The notes beneath the pieces were generated by a model. The model was not told where the DNA came from. It searched no databases and worked only from the letters and a program-made list of their open reading frames with translations. A stretch of DNA of 64,000 nt from Gilliamella intestini (GTDB lineage: Bacteria; Pseudomonadota; Gammaproteobacteria; Enterobacterales; Orbaceae): NCBI RefSeq assembly GCF_900094935.1, contig NZ_FMBA01000006.1, positions 1 to 64,000 of the forward strand. The letters are read 5' to 3'. A program made the translations under genes and the position numbers. Position 1 is the stretch's first letter. Each line of letters opens with the position of its first letter. Positions 7,483-17,671 of the stretch are shown in pieces.

Positions 7483-8355
7483 TTAATTGTTTGGTTTACT
7501 CGATTTTATTTTTACTGGACGACTCATAGTTAGCACTGTACCTATCGATGAGGTAATAATAAAAATAATGGCTAACCACTGGTAGTGGGTTAGTTGTTCA
7601 TGCAAAACAATGAATCCAGAAAGTGCGGCAAAAACAGGCGATAAGCTCATTAATGTACTAAATGTTTGTGCTGGTAATTTTGGTAGTGCAATCATGTCTA
7701 ATCCATAAGGGATTGCTGATGCTAATAATGAGACCAGAAAAACCATTGGGAGCAATTCCAACGAAAACATGGTACTGCCACTTTGCCAAATTCCAATAGG
7801 AAATAAAAAGCACGAAGCAATGACTGATCCAATCGCTACGCTGGCTGAGCCATAAATAGTGCTGGCTTTGCGTCCAAATAAGATGTAACACGCCCAACCA
7901 CTTCCCGCTAACAACGCAAATAAAATCCCTATAGGGTCTAAATTATCTGAAACTTGATAAAGTGGTAAAAGCATAGATAGACCAATAATAGCAATACCTA
8001 ACCAAATAAAATCAAGTAGTTTTCGTGATGAGCACATCGCCACTATAATTGGCCCAGTGAGTTCAATGGCAACTGCAATACCTAGCGGAATTCTTGCGAT
8101 TGCGTTGTAAAACGCTAAATTCATACAACCAATTGAAATGCCATACAAAAAAACGTATTTCAATGCCTGTTTTGTCATTGTTTTACGCCATGGTTTGAAT
8201 ATAAAAATCAACATAATGGATGAAAAAAACAATCGCCAAGCCGTCATCCCTTCAGGCCCTAATACAGGAAACAGATATTTGGCTATTGAGGCACTACCTT
8301 GCACTGAAATCATCGAGATAAAAATTAACAAAACAGGCCAAAACCTTTTAAGCAT
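7483..8355 (-). CDS. rhtA: EamA-family amino-acid exporter, RhtA type (threonine/homoserine)
   Basis: Ten-helix inner-membrane transporter of the drug/metabolite superfamily with two EamA repeats. The 290-aa sequence follows E. coli RhtA closely: SVQGSASIAKYLFPVLG near 22-38, FKPWR near 54, the RIPLGIAVAIELTGP segment near 88, GSGWACYILFGRKA near 151, and ALPKLPAQTFSTLMSLSPVFAALSG in two overlapping blocks near 222-246. E. coli RhtA exports threonine and homoserine; the substrate here is inferred from similarity. The gene stands alone between ffh and ispB. Confidence 0.82.
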   Translation of the reverse strand: MLKRFWPVLLIFISMISVQGSASIAKYLFPVLGPEGMTAWRLFFSSIMLIFIFKPWRKTMTKQALKYVFLYGISIGCMNLAFYNAIARIPLGIAVAIELTGPIIVAMCSSRKLLDFIWLGIAIIGLSMLLPLYQVSDNLDPIGILFALLAGSGWACYILFGRKASTIYGSASVAIGSVIASCFLFPIGIWQSGSTMFSLELLPMVFLVSLLASAIPYGLDMIALPKLPAQTFSTLMSLSPVFAALSGFIVLHEQLTHYQWLAIIFIITSSIGTVLTMSRPVKIKSSKPNN

Positions 8356-8395
8356 AAATAATTACCTTAAATTTAATTATTGTATATGAAACTAA

Positions 8396-8435
8396 TGACA
8401 AAAAGTTTCAGGAAACTATGCGTTTGAGTATAAAA
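8396..8435 (+). repeat. Dispersed 40-bp repeat, copy 2
   Basis: The clearest copy. It contains AGTTTC-AG-GAAACT, a perfect 6-bp inverted repeat, followed by ATGCGTTTGAGTATAAAA. It lies in the rhtA-ispB gap. Confidence 0.75.
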
Positions 8436-8464
8436 AGCATATATTTAATTGATTTATTGGATAA

Positions 8465-9451
8465 TTAGCTTTCTCTTTTTACTGACAATAAGGCAAGATC
8501 TTGTAACGCTTGTTTATAAGGCGAATCAGGTAAAATTGCGATAACGTCAAACGCTTTTTGCGCTTCTTTTTGAGCGGTTTGTAACGTAAAATCTAGCGAA
8601 CCACATTCGTCCATGATGTTTAAAATACGATCTAATAATTGTCGACCATTACCTTGCTCTATTGCTTGGCGAATTAATGCCGCATCTTGGGCATTTTTTG
8701 TGTGGTGCATAGCATGTAAAAGCGGTAGAGTGGGTTTGCCTTCGTTAAGATCGTCCCCTAAATTTTTACCTAATTTTTGATTGCTATCAGCGCTATAATC
8801 AAGTAGATCATCAATGATTTGAAAGGCTGTGCCTAGATATTTTCCATATTCTTGTAAGGCGAGTTCTTGCTCCTCACTAGCTCCTGCTAGGACTGCAGCA
8901 GAATGCGATGTTGCTTCAAATAGACGTGCCGTTTTGCGATAAATTACATCTAAATATTGTTCTTTTGTGATATCAGGATCATTACAATTAATCAACTGTT
9001 GTACTTCACCTTCAGCTATTACATTGGTTGCAGCCGACATGATCGTCAATACTTTAAACGATTCTGTACGTACCATCATTTGAAAAGAGCGTGTGTAAAT
9101 ATAATCGCCAACTAATACGCTCGCGGCATTTCCAAAAAGTGCATTGGCGGTTGATTTACCTCGGCGTAAATCGGATTCGTCAACAACATCATCATGCAAT
9201 AAGGTGGCGGTATGAATAAATTCAATAAAAGCAGCTGTGATAATATGTTTATCACCTTGGTAGTTGAGTGCTTTAGCAATTAACAATGCAATAACCGGAC
9301 GAATACGTTTTCCACCACTACTAATAATGTAATTGCCTAATTGATTAATTAAAGCCACATCAGAAGTTAGTTCTGCCTGTATTGCCTCATTTACTTTGAC
9401 TAAATCATTTTTAACAAGATCGAGTATTTGATTCATTGATGGAGTGTTCAT
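8465..9451 (-). CDS. ispB: Octaprenyl diphosphate synthase
   Basis: Long-chain trans-prenyl transferase that makes the octaprenyl side chain of ubiquinone and menaquinone. The protein (328 aa from ATG 9451) has both aspartate-rich motifs, LLHDDVVDESDLRRG near 84 and DDLLDYSADSNQKLGKNLGDD near 215-235, plus GGKRIRP near 46. It matches E. coli IspB throughout. A GTG lies four codons upstream at 9463; I prefer the ATG although its AGG ribosome site is very close. It is divergent from tonB. Confidence 0.93.
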   Translation of the reverse strand: MNTPSMNQILDLVKNDLVKVNEAIQAELTSDVALINQLGNYIISSGGKRIRPVIALLIAKALNYQGDKHIITAAFIEFIHTATLLHDDVVDESDLRRGKSTANALFGNAASVLVGDYIYTRSFQMMVRTESFKVLTIMSAATNVIAEGEVQQLINCNDPDITKEQYLDVIYRKTARLFEATSHSAAVLAGASEEQELALQEYGKYLGTAFQIIDDLLDYSADSNQKLGKNLGDDLNEGKPTLPLLHAMHHTKNAQDAALIRQAIEQGNGRQLLDRILNIMDECGSLDFTLQTAQKEAQKAFDVIAILPDSPYKQALQDLALLSVKRES

Positions 9452-9547
9452 CAGCCTAACCACTACAAATAATAAATATTTGTTTCTATTATCTGATAAA
9501 TATCTTTATGCAACAAGGTGTCATCTATCTTATTTTAAAATAACACT

Positions 9548-9566
9548 ACAAATGATAAGCATTTTC
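9548..9566 (+). promoter_or_regulatory. Fur box upstream of tonB
   Basis: The 19-mer matches 14 of 19 positions of the Fur consensus GATAATGATAATCATTATC, with an uninterrupted AATGATAA core. It is about 30 bp before the tonB start, where iron-loaded Fur would block transcription. Confidence 0.75.
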
Positions 9567-9594
9567 ATTTAGAATAACGGTCATTAAGTTAAAT

Positions 9595-10440
9595 ATGATT
9601 ATTATTATGAAGATTAACTTTGATATAGATCTCAATAATACTAAGGTCCCTTTGAGTCCAATTAAAAAAAAACCTAGAAACACCTATGCATATACATCAG
9701 TTTCTGTATTGTCGCATCTTATCTTATTTGCACTGATCTTTAGTTCTGCCTTGTTTGCTAAAAATATTACTGTTGATGAAGGTGATAATGCTATTAAAGC
9801 AATTATGGTCGATCTATCGCAATTTGCCGCCCCTGAACAATCATTAGTTGAAAATACCCCAGAAACTCAAGGTGCGGAAAATAGCGAACTGATCGATAAC
9901 AAACAAATTGAAGAAACACCAATTGATCCTGTTGTTGAACCTGAAGTGGTTAAAGAAGAAAATTCGGAACCTATTATCGAAAAAAAACCTGATAAATCAA
10001 CCACTTCCCCCCAAAAGGAAGTTGTAGTAAAAAAAGAGAAAAAGCCCAAAAAAAAGCGCCAATCAGTCCAAAAATCTTCTCATAAACAAGTTAGGCAAGA
10101 AGTGATTAGTGAAAATTTGGCAAATACCTCTGTTGCACCCAAACTTTCAGATAATCGCCAATATTCAGGTAATCCTTCTCCAATTAGACGAAATCAACCT
10201 GAGTATCCACGCCGAGCGCTTGATATGCGCTTAGAAGGTTATGTGATAGCAATGTTTGATGTTAATAGCGATGGTCGAGTTGAAAATATTCGCATCGTTG
10301 AAGCAAATCCTAATAATATATTTAATCGTTCGGTAATAAATGCCATGAAAACTTGGAAATACAAGCCAATTCCGGCAAAAAACCTAAAAATTAGAATTAT
10401 TTTTAATCGTGATAAATCGATTCGTTTAGATAACAATTAG
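9595..10440 (+). CDS. tonB: TonB energy-transducing protein
   Basis: Couples the inner-membrane proton motive force to outer-membrane TonB-dependent receptors. The 281-aa protein has the expected three parts: a cytoplasmic N terminus with one membrane anchor (about residues 34-57), a long periplasmic spacer rich in Pro, Glu and Lys (about 85-165), and a C-terminal TonB domain with NQPEYPRRALDMRLEGYV near 201 and the conserved MKTWKYKPIPAK near 250. An alternative start is the ATG at 9607. A Fur box precedes it. exbB and exbD are not in this window, so its partners are encoded elsewhere. Confidence 0.92.
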   Translation: MIIIMKINFDIDLNNTKVPLSPIKKKPRNTYAYTSVSVLSHLILFALIFSSALFAKNITVDEGDNAIKAIMVDLSQFAAPEQSLVENTPETQGAENSELIDNKQIEETPIDPVVEPEVVKEENSEPIIEKKPDKSTTSPQKEVVVKKEKKPKKKRQSVQKSSHKQVRQEVISENLANTSVAPKLSDNRQYSGNPSPIRRNQPEYPRRALDMRLEGYVIAMFDVNSDGRVENIRIVEANPNNIFNRSVINAMKTWKYKPIPAKNLKIRIIFNRDKSIRLDNN

Positions 10441-10487
10441 ATGCCTAAATAGTTAGGTATTAACTTTTTGATGATTAGCTAACTAAT

Positions 10488-10520
10488 AAGCCATAACTTT
10501 AAGCAAAGAGGTTATGGCTT
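10488..10520. terminator. Hairpin between convergent tonB and pepP
   Basis: AAGCCATAAC and GTTATGGCTT pair perfectly (10 bp) around a 13-nt loop. Neither side has a clean U-run, but its place between convergent stop codons suggests a shared terminator. Confidence 0.6.
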
Positions 10521-10532
10521 ACCATTAATAAT

Positions 10533-11846
10533 TTACTTATTTTTTCCCATTAGCTTTTCAATTTCGTTCGGTTCTTTAGGAACACCGCTGGTTAGAACTT
10601 CATTGCCTGATTGTGTGATTAAAATATTATCTTCAATCCGAATACCGATACCTTTATATTGCTCTGGCACATCGGCATCTTGATTAATATATAACCCTGG
10701 TTCTACTGTTAAAACCATACCTGGCTCTAATATTCTAGCTCGATTACTACCTACATCATGCACATCAATTCCTAACCAATGTCCTAAACCGTGCATGTAA
10801 TATTGTGTATAAGCTTTATTAGCAATTAAGCTATCAACATCACCTTGCATAATCCCGAGTTTTACTAAACCTTCTACCATCGTTCTTACAACTTGATTAT
10901 TGACTTCCATAATTGAAGTGCCCGGTTTAAATAATTTAATGGCTTGATATTGTGATGCTAAAACGATGTTATAAATTTCAAGTTGAGCGTGGTTAAATTT
11001 GCCATTGATAGGAAAAGTGCGAGTTATATCTCCTGCATAGTACTGATATTCACAACCCGCATCAATTAAAACTAAATCGCCATCTTTTAACTGCTGACTA
11101 TTATTTTCATAATGTAGTATACATCCATTATTACCACTACCAACAATGGTGTTATAAGATGGATATCGAGCTCCATGCCAAGCAAATTCGTGTAAAATTT
11201 CGGCTTCTAGCTGGTATTCAAACATAGTTGGCTGACATTTTTGCATAGCACGAACATGTGCTTTAGCACTAATTTGACAAGCTTGGCGTAAAATAGCCAT
11301 TTCAAAGTCAGATTTAAACATGCGCATTTCATGAACTAGCGGTCGCCAATCAATCATGCAATTGGGTGCGAAAAGATTCAATTTATTACCTTTTCGCAAC
11401 GTTTCCATCGCATTATCAACAATGTCATCAGCATAATCATATTGTTGATCAGCATGATAGATTGCTGTTTTACCATTCAATAAATGAGGTAATACGGTAT
11501 CAATTTCATCAAATGCATAGGCTTCATCAACAAAAATGGCATCTAACGCTGCTTGTTGTCCTAATCGGTAACCTGTCCAAGTTTCGGCTAACGGATCTTT
11601 TTTGCGATTAAATAAAACAAATTTAGTTGAATTATCTTGTTGTTTAACAATAATAAAAACTGCTTCTGGCTCAGCAAAAAGCGTAAAATACCAAAAATCA
11701 CTATTTTGTCGATAAGGGTAATTTGTGTCATTACTTCGTGTTATTTCAGGGGCCGCAAAAAAAAGTGCAACGCTATTTGCGGTCATCTGAGCTAATAGTT
11801 TTTCCCGTCGTGTCAATAGTTCTGTTTTGATATTACTGTTTATCAT
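10533..11846 (-). CDS. pepP: Xaa-Pro aminopeptidase
   Basis: Dinuclear metallopeptidase that removes N-terminal residues preceding proline. The 437-aa protein matches E. coli PepP in length and carries the pita-bread metal ligands in order: DAGCEYQYYAGDITRTFP near 258-275 (two Asp), the HGLGHWLGIDVHD block near 350-363 (His), TVEPGLY near 380 (Glu) and GIRIEDN near 403 (Glu). It lies 41 bp downstream of ygfB, as in E. coli. The ubiH and ubiI genes that normally follow it are absent; tonB faces it instead. Confidence 0.95.
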   Translation of the reverse strand: MINSNIKTELLTRREKLLAQMTANSVALFFAAPEITRSNDTNYPYRQNSDFWYFTLFAEPEAVFIIVKQQDNSTKFVLFNRKKDPLAETWTGYRLGQQAALDAIFVDEAYAFDEIDTVLPHLLNGKTAIYHADQQYDYADDIVDNAMETLRKGNKLNLFAPNCMIDWRPLVHEMRMFKSDFEMAILRQACQISAKAHVRAMQKCQPTMFEYQLEAEILHEFAWHGARYPSYNTIVGSGNNGCILHYENNSQQLKDGDLVLIDAGCEYQYYAGDITRTFPINGKFNHAQLEIYNIVLASQYQAIKLFKPGTSIMEVNNQVVRTMVEGLVKLGIMQGDVDSLIANKAYTQYYMHGLGHWLGIDVHDVGSNRARILEPGMVLTVEPGLYINQDADVPEQYKGIGIRIEDNILITQSGNEVLTSGVPKEPNEIEKLMGKNK

Positions 11847-11887
11847 AGTTATGGCCTTATTTAATGGGATGTAATTATTAATATTGA

Positions 11888-12430
11888 TTAATGAATTGTT
11901 GTAGCTATATCGGGCTCGTTAAACTCATCAAAACAGAGCATAGCGGTTATACGAACATACTCTTTAATTTCTTCAAATGCAAAACCAAGTTCTTGTTGAT
12001 CTTCACTTTCATCATAACCCAATTTAACAATTTGGCGTAGATCATAGATTGCTTCACCAACATCACCTTTAAGATGATTAATTTTTGGCTGTGCAAGTCC
12101 AATACCAAGCAAAAAGTGATTCACCCAGCCAACCAAATCATCAATTTGCGTAAACAAATCATGATGGCTAAGTAACAGCTCAAATTCAAAATTATCTTCA
12201 GAAAACTGTTGCTTAGTTAACTGATAAAGCCTTGTTATTTGCTCAGCTAATGGTTCAACAATCGCTTGACCATTATTTAACATATCGCTAACTAAAGGAC
12301 GCCAACTTTCATCATGATTACCACCTGCTAAAATTCCAGAAAGAAAACCATGAAACTCAGCAGCGGTAATACCGATTTTATTTTGGATTAGTTGACGATT
12401 AAATTCGTCGTAATTAATAGTATCTTGCAT
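11888..12430 (-). CDS. ygfB: UPF0149 family protein YgfB
   Basis: A 180-aa acidic, soluble, helical protein of the UPF0149/YgfB family. Recognisable blocks are ITAAEFHGFLSGILAGG near 19-35, WRPLVSDMLN near 42, and GWVNHFLLGIGLAQPK near 100-115. No biochemical function is established that I can rely on. The link with downstream pepP is conserved across gammaproteobacteria, which is the main support for the name. Confidence 0.88.
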   Translation of the reverse strand: MQDTINYDEFNRQLIQNKIGITAAEFHGFLSGILAGGNHDESWRPLVSDMLNNGQAIVEPLAEQITRLYQLTKQQFSEDNFEFELLLSHHDLFTQIDDLVGWVNHFLLGIGLAQPKINHLKGDVGEAIYDLRQIVKLGYDESEDQQELGFAFEEIKEYVRITAMLCFDEFNEPDIATTIH

Positions 12431-12553
12431 AAATTTCCTCTAATATTATCACATTGCTAAAAATGTACTCTGCACTTTCTTTGATTATTAGTATATAATC
12501 CGTAACCAATTGTAAATAATAAACAGGTTACTGTGCTTTATAAAGGAATTATT

Positions 12554-12916
12554 TTGAACATTGTTAGATTAATTGCCAAATTACCTCTGAAACGATTAAG
12601 TCTATTATGTTTTTCAGGATTAGTGTTTTTGTTAGCATCCTGTAGTTCATTTTTACCTAATAAAGGTGTCATTATCCTTGATGTACAGGATAAAATACAG
12701 ACCAATGTAACCAGTCAAGATTTACCTAAATCATATAAAATAGGTGATGGCGAACAAGAATTACAGAGATTTGAAACTTTCTGTAAAGAAGAAATTCACG
12801 CCTCACAACTTGATGGTAGTGAAGAAATTGTGTTTGAAAACATCAAACATGGAATCCATGGACAGGTAGAATTTAAAAAATGTAGTGATAAAATCACTCG
12901 CATCTACCGATATTAA
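12554..12916 (+). CDS. Small predicted lipoprotein of unknown function
   Basis: The frame is open from a GTG at 12533, but AAGGA at good spacing marks a TTG at 12554 as the likely start, giving 120 aa. From there the N terminus is a normal lipoprotein signal: basic KLPLKR, a hydrophobic core, then the lipobox LASC with the cysteine near residue 29. The mature part is polar with cysteines in TFCKEEI and FKKCSDK. A TATAAT at 12494-12499 is a possible -10. I do not recognise the family. It lies upstream of ptsH on the same strand. Confidence 0.65.
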   Translation: MNIVRLIAKLPLKRLSLLCFSGLVFLLASCSSFLPNKGVIILDVQDKIQTNVTSQDLPKSYKIGDGEQELQRFETFCKEEIHASQLDGSEEIVFENIKHGIHGQVEFKKCSDKITRIYRY

Positions 12917-13071
12917 TAAAATGGTATTAATAAAAGGTAGCTATCTTTATAAATTAAAGCTAATAAGATTGAGTTAATATAAAAGATATATGAAAAATCT
13001 TACTAGCCTTTCAGACAGTTTTTATTTATATTGGTCGCTAGAATGAAAATATTTTTGGGAGTAACAATAAT

Positions 13072-13329
13072 ATGTACAAACAAGATGTAACCATTACTGC
13101 ATCTAATGGTCTTCATACTCGCCCTGCAGCACAATTTGTGAAAGAAGCCAAAAACTTTAATGCAGAAATTACTGTCACATCTAATGGTAAAAGTGCAAGT
13201 GCTAAAAGCCTATTTAAATTACAAACATTAGGTTTAACACAAGGTACAACCATTACCATCGCAGCCGAAGGTGAAGATGAAAAAGAAGCAGTTGATCATT
13301 TAGTAAAATTAATTCCTAAATTGGAATAA
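13072..13329 (+). CDS. ptsH: Phosphocarrier protein HPr
   Basis: Carries phosphate from Enzyme I to the sugar-specific EIIA domains. The 85-aa protein has the usual length and the phosphorylated His15 in [10 protein letters not shown], with Ser46 in [18 protein letters not shown] lies ahead of the ATG. It is the first gene of a ptsH-ptsI-crr set in the same order as in E. coli. A CRP site was not evident in the 155 bp upstream. Confidence 0.97.
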   Translation: MYKQDVTITASNGLHTRPAAQFVKEAKNFNAEITVTSNGKSASAKSLFKLQTLGLTQGTTITIAAEGEDEKEAVDHLVKLIPKLE

Positions 13330-13381
13330 TAACTCCCGATTAGCTATGAAAGGTTTTGAAATTGAATAAGGATTAAATGTT

Positions 13382-15109
13382 ATGGTATCAGGTATACTTG
13401 TTTCCCCCGGCATCGCGTTTGCGAAAGCGTTATTACTAAAAGAAGAACCAATTGTTATTAACAATAGACAAGTTGTTGATAATAAAATTGACTCTGAAAT
13501 CGAACGCTTTAAGGCAGCTCGAGAAAAATCAAGTGAACAGTTACACGTAATTATGGAGCGTGCAAAATCAACATTAGGCGAAGATAAAGCAGCCATTTTT
13601 GAAGGACATATTATGCTTCTTGAAGATGAAGATCTTGAACAAGAAGTGATTTCTCGTATTCAAAGCAAACATTCAAGTGCAGACGCTGCGGTCCAATCTG
13701 TTTTTGAAACTCAAGCTAAAGAATTAGAAAACTTAGATGATGAATATTTAAAAGAGCGTGCTGCCGATATTCGTGATATCGGTAAACGATTACTTAAAAA
13801 TATTTTAGGTATCGAAATTGTTGACTTGAGTGCAATAAGCCAACCATGTGTTTTAGTTGCTACTGACTTAACACCGTCAGAAACCGCGCAATTAAACTTA
13901 GACATGGTATTAGGTTTTATTACTGACGCAGGTGGCCGTACTTCACACACATCAATTATGGCTCGCTCTTTGGAAATCCCTGCTATTGTTGGTACATCTA
14001 ATGCTACTCAAAAGATCAAGCATGGTGATTTTATTATTTTAGATGCAATAAATAATGCCATTTATATTAATCCAAATCATAGCACTCAAGAAAAACTAAA
14101 ACAAGTTCAGACCAAATACGTTGCCGATAAAGAAGAACTGGCAAAGTTAAAAGATTTACCTGCAGTCACACTTGATGGTCATCAAGTAGAAATTTGTAGT
14201 AACATAGGTACCGTCCGTGATATTACTGGAGCTGAGCGTAATGGTTACGAGGGGGTTGGGCTTTATCGTACTGAATTTTTATTCATGGATCGTGAAGCAT
14301 ATCCAAACGAAGAGGAACAATTTAAGGCCTACAAAGAAGTTGCTGAAGCAGCTAATGGCCTATCAATTATTGTCCGTACCATGGATATTGGTGGTGACAA
14401 AGATGTACCTTATATGCACCTACCAAAAGAAGAAAACCCATTTTTAGGCTGGCGAGCTATTCGTATATGCTTAGATCGCAAAGAAATATTACACGCACAA
14501 CTACGTGCAATATTACGGGCATCGGCATTTGGTAAACTTCGTATCATGTTCCCGATGATTATTTCAGTTGAAGAAATTCGTACCTTAAAGTCAGAAATCA
14601 ATATTCTTAAAGAACAATTAAATGTTGAAGGTAAAGCATTTGATAAAAATATTGAAATCGGTGTTATGATTGAAACACCAGCAGCAGCTGTAATTGCACA
14701 CCATTTAGCCAAAGAGGTGGATTTCTTTAGTATCGGTACTAACGATTTAACACAATACACTTTAGCTGTTGACCGTGGTAATGAACTTATTTCTCACCTT
14801 TATAATCCTTTTTCACCTTCAGTGTTGGCACTGATTAAAAAAGTTATTGATGCTTCTCACAAAGAAGGTAAATGGACTGGCATGTGTGGTGAACTTGCTG
14901 GCGATGAAAGAGCAACTATCTTATTACTTGGTATGGGACTTGATGAATTCAGTATGAGTGCAGTATCTATTCCAAAAATTAAAAAATTAATTCGCAATAC
15001 AAATTACGCAGAAGCGAAAAAATTTGCAGATACCGTACTTGAAAAAGCAACATCCAAAGAAATCATCGAGTTAATTGAAAATTATACTGCTGAAAAGCAA
15101 GTTTGTTAG
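13382..15109 (+). CDS. ptsI: PTS Enzyme I (PEP-protein phosphotransferase)
   Basis: Takes phosphate from phosphoenolpyruvate and passes it to HPr. At 575 aa it equals E. coli Enzyme I in length. It has the active-site His189 in [21 protein letters not shown]-type context, the PEP-binding block with [12 protein letters not shown] near 295, [13 protein letters not shown] near 332 and [15 protein letters not shown] near 452, and the catalytic cysteine in [14 protein letters not shown] near 502. It follows ptsH after 52 bp and precedes crr after 9 bp. Confidence 0.97.
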   Translation: MVSGILVSPGIAFAKALLLKEEPIVINNRQVVDNKIDSEIERFKAAREKSSEQLHVIMERAKSTLGEDKAAIFEGHIMLLEDEDLEQEVISRIQSKHSSADAAVQSVFETQAKELENLDDEYLKERAADIRDIGKRLLKNILGIEIVDLSAISQPCVLVATDLTPSETAQLNLDMVLGFITDAGGRTSHTSIMARSLEIPAIVGTSNATQKIKHGDFIILDAINNAIYINPNHSTQEKLKQVQTKYVADKEELAKLKDLPAVTLDGHQVEICSNIGTVRDITGAERNGYEGVGLYRTEFLFMDREAYPNEEEQFKAYKEVAEAANGLSIIVRTMDIGGDKDVPYMHLPKEENPFLGWRAIRICLDRKEILHAQLRAILRASAFGKLRIMFPMIISVEEIRTLKSEINILKEQLNVEGKAFDKNIEIGVMIETPAAAVIAHHLAKEVDFFSIGTNDLTQYTLAVDRGNELISHLYNPFSPSVLALIKKVIDASHKEGKWTGMCGELAGDERATILLLGMGLDEFSMSAVSIPKIKKLIRNTNYAEAKKFADTVLEKATSKEIIELIENYTAEKQVC

Positions 15110-15118
15110 GAGACAATA

Positions 15119-15622
15119 ATGGGTCTATTCGATAAAATTAAGCAATTTGTATCCGATGATAATAAAAACAGCATCGAGATTATTGCTCCTCTAAGTGGCG
15201 AAATTGTCAAAATCGAAGATGTTCCAGATGTAGTTTTTGCTGAAAAAATCGTTGGAGATGGCATTGCAATTAAACCATCTGGCAATAAAATTGTTGCACC
15301 ATTAAATGGTAAAATTGGCAAAATTTTCGAAACCAACCACGCTTTTGCTATTGAATCAGACGAAGGCATTGAACTTTTTGTTCACTTTGGTATTGATACC
15401 GTAGAACTAAAAGGCGAAGGCTTTACTCGAATTGCAGAAGAAGGTCAACACGTAAAAGTAGGTGATACGATTATTGAAATCGATTTGCCATTACTTGAAA
15501 GCAAAGCAAAATCAGTGTTAACCCCAGTGGTTATTTCTAATATGGAAACTGTCGTTGAGTTAACTAAATTATCTGGTTCTGTTGAAGCGGGTAAAACACC
15601 AATAATACGAATTAAAAAGTAA
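15119..15622 (+). CDS. crr: PTS glucose-specific EIIA component
   Basis: Receives phosphate from HPr, passes it to EIIB of glucose-type permeases, and in enterics signals to adenylate cyclase and to non-PTS permeases. The 167-aa protein keeps both active-site histidines, His74 (ETNHAF) and His89 (LFVHFGIDT; His90 in E. coli), and the membrane-binding N terminus [10 protein letters not shown]. It closes the ptsHI-crr operon. AGGAG overlaps the end of ptsI. Confidence 0.97.
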   Translation: MGLFDKIKQFVSDDNKNSIEIIAPLSGEIVKIEDVPDVVFAEKIVGDGIAIKPSGNKIVAPLNGKIGKIFETNHAFAIESDEGIELFVHFGIDTVELKGEGFTRIAEEGQHVKVGDTIIEIDLPLLESKAKSVLTPVVISNMETVVELTKLSGSVEAGKTPIIRIKK

Positions 15623-15640
15623 CTCCATAAAATATAATAA

Positions 15641-15664
15641 AACCTTCAGCCAAGGCCGAAGGTT
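15641..15664. terminator. Bidirectional terminator between crr and pgi
   Basis: AACCTTC-A-GCC and GGC-C-GAAGGTT form a 10-bp stem with one mismatch and a 2-nt loop. It is followed by TTATTTTG on the plus strand and TTATTATATTTT on the minus strand, so it suits both convergent genes. Confidence 0.88.
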
Positions 15665-15704
15665 TTATTTTGTCCTCTTATAATAGCTGATTGACTAAAA
15701 CAAT

Positions 15705-17354
15705 CTAACGCCACTTTTTATATTGGTTGATCAAATTGTTGGTCGAATCATCATGGGAACTCACTGGCTTATCATCAGCTAATTCAGGTAGAATTCGCCC
15801 AGCTAATTGTTTACCAAGCTCCACACCCCATTGATCGAAACTAAAGATATTTAAAATAACCCCTTGAGTAAAAATTTTATGTTCATACATCGCAACCAAT
15901 GCGCCAAGTGTATAAGGAGTGATTTTCTTCACTAATATCGAATTAGTCGGTTTATTACCATCAAAGACTTTAAATGGCACAATAGATTTAACCTCGTTAA
16001 GTGTCTTACCTGCGGCAATAAACTCTTGCTCGACTTGCGCTTTTGTTTTACCAAATGCTAATGCCTCGGTTTGAGCAAAAAAGTTAGAAAGCAACTTAGG
16101 ATGATGATCGCCAACAGGATTATGGCTAATTGCTGGAGCAATAAAGTCACAAGGAATGAGCTTAGTTCCTTGATGAATTAATTGATAAAACGCATGTTGA
16201 CCATTTGTTCCTGGCTCACCCCAAATAATTGGACCTGTAGTATAAGGCGTTTTATTTCCATTACGATCAACACTCTTACCGTTCGACTCCATATTCCCTT
16301 GTTGGAAATAAGCAGCAAAACAATGCATATACTGATCATAAGGCAAAATTGCCTCGGTTTCAGCACCGCAAAAATTGTTATACCAAATACCAATTAACGC
16401 AAGCAAAGTTGGAATATTTTTATCGATTGGTGCATTTTGGAAGTGTTTATCCATTGCATGGCCGCCAGCTAAAAATTGCTTAAAGTTATCAAATCCAATA
16501 GATAAAACAATCGATAATCCTATTGCAGACCATGACGAATAACGTCCACCAACCCAATCCCAAAACTCAAACATATTAGCTGTATCAATACCAAATTTTT
16601 CAACCTCTTTGGCATTGGTTGATAATGCAACAAAATGCAACGCAACCGCTTTATCATCCTTAGCAGCATCAATTAACCATGCGCGTGCTGTCTGTGCATT
16701 AGTCATAGTCTCTTGTGTAGTAAAGGTTTTAGAAGCCACTAAAAATAATGTCGTTTCAGGATTTAAACCTTTAAGTGCTTCAACAATATGTGTACCATCT
16801 ACATTTGATACGAAATGCATGTTCAAGTGGTTTTTATAAGGTCGTAGTGCTTCGGTAATCATTACTGGTCCTAGATCTGAACCACCAATACCGATGTTCA
16901 CCACATCAGTAATTTTTTTACCGGTATAGCCTTTCCACTCACCATTGATCACTTTTTTACTGAATGATTCCATCTTAGCTAAGACAGCGTTAACATCATC
17001 CATCACATTCTTACCATCAACATAAATTGGTGTATTTGATACGTTACGTAATGCAACATGTAATACAGCTCGATTTTCTGTACAATTAATCTTTTCACCA
17101 CTATACATGGCTTTAGTAGCACCAATTAGATCGCATTCATCAGCTAGCTTATAAAGCAATTCTAGCGTTTCTTGCGTTACTCTATTTTTAGACAAATCAA
17201 CTAAAAACTCATCTTCAAAAGGAATAGTAAGTTTTTCAACGCGTTTCGGTTCTTCTTTCAAAATTTGTGCAATGGTTTTATTGTGGTGTTTTTCGTAACT
17301 AGCTTGAAGGGATTTCCAAGATTGGGTTGTTGTCGGATCAATTGATTTTAACAT
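15705..17354 (-). CDS. pgi: Glucose-6-phosphate isomerase
   Basis: Interconverts glucose 6-phosphate and fructose 6-phosphate in glycolysis and gluconeogenesis. The 549-aa protein has the family signatures [13 protein letters not shown] near 150, [19 protein letters not shown] in two overlapping segments near 202-222, [14 protein letters not shown] near 267, the [16 protein letters not shown] block near 383 with the catalytic His, and the conserved Lys near 513 in VELGKQLA. Length equals E. coli Pgi (549). It is a single gene, convergent with crr. Confidence 0.97.
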   Translation of the reverse strand: MLKSIDPTTTQSWKSLQASYEKHHNKTIAQILKEEPKRVEKLTIPFEDEFLVDLSKNRVTQETLELLYKLADECDLIGATKAMYSGEKINCTENRAVLHVALRNVSNTPIYVDGKNVMDDVNAVLAKMESFSKKVINGEWKGYTGKKITDVVNIGIGGSDLGPVMITEALRPYKNHLNMHFVSNVDGTHIVEALKGLNPETTLFLVASKTFTTQETMTNAQTARAWLIDAAKDDKAVALHFVALSTNAKEVEKFGIDTANMFEFWDWVGGRYSSWSAIGLSIVLSIGFDNFKQFLAGGHAMDKHFQNAPIDKNIPTLLALIGIWYNNFCGAETEAILPYDQYMHCFAAYFQQGNMESNGKSVDRNGNKTPYTTGPIIWGEPGTNGQHAFYQLIHQGTKLIPCDFIAPAISHNPVGDHHPKLLSNFFAQTEALAFGKTKAQVEQEFIAAGKTLNEVKSIVPFKVFDGNKPTNSILVKKITPYTLGALVAMYEHKIFTQGVILNIFSFDQWGVELGKQLAGRILPELADDKPVSSHDDSTNNLINQYKKWR

Positions 17355-17671
17355 AATTTATTCCTTAAATAACATTATATTCCTTTCATAATATAACTAA
17401 GCCTAAAATGATGCAAGTTAATGATCTTATCAGTAAAAATAAGTTTAATAGGAAATAATAGATACTATATTCTTTAATCAAAGTACATAAAATATGGCAT
17501 TAAATTAAAATAGAACTTACCCTAAATTTTGTATCTATCAATTAAAGTTTAGCTACAACTAAAAACTATTACCGTTATTAAAATATCTTTCTTATCGGCA
17601 ATATCATATTTTATGTTCTGAAAATAATGGATTAGCTGTAATAGATAATACCTTAACTAGGTAAATTATTT
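17355..17671. other. 317-bp gap between yfbR and pgi with no gene seen
   Basis: Very AT-rich, with stops in all frames. It should hold the pgi promoter. I could not single out convincing -35/-10 boxes or operators. Confidence 0.5.

Noticed and set aside
12533-12553. GTG start for the small lipoprotein
   Set aside because: No ribosome site precedes it, while AAGGA sits correctly before the TTG at 12554, which also gives a normal lipoprotein signal peptide.
14410-15369. Minus-strand ORFs opposite ptsI and crr
   Set aside because: Antisense shadows of conserved genes; no start signals.
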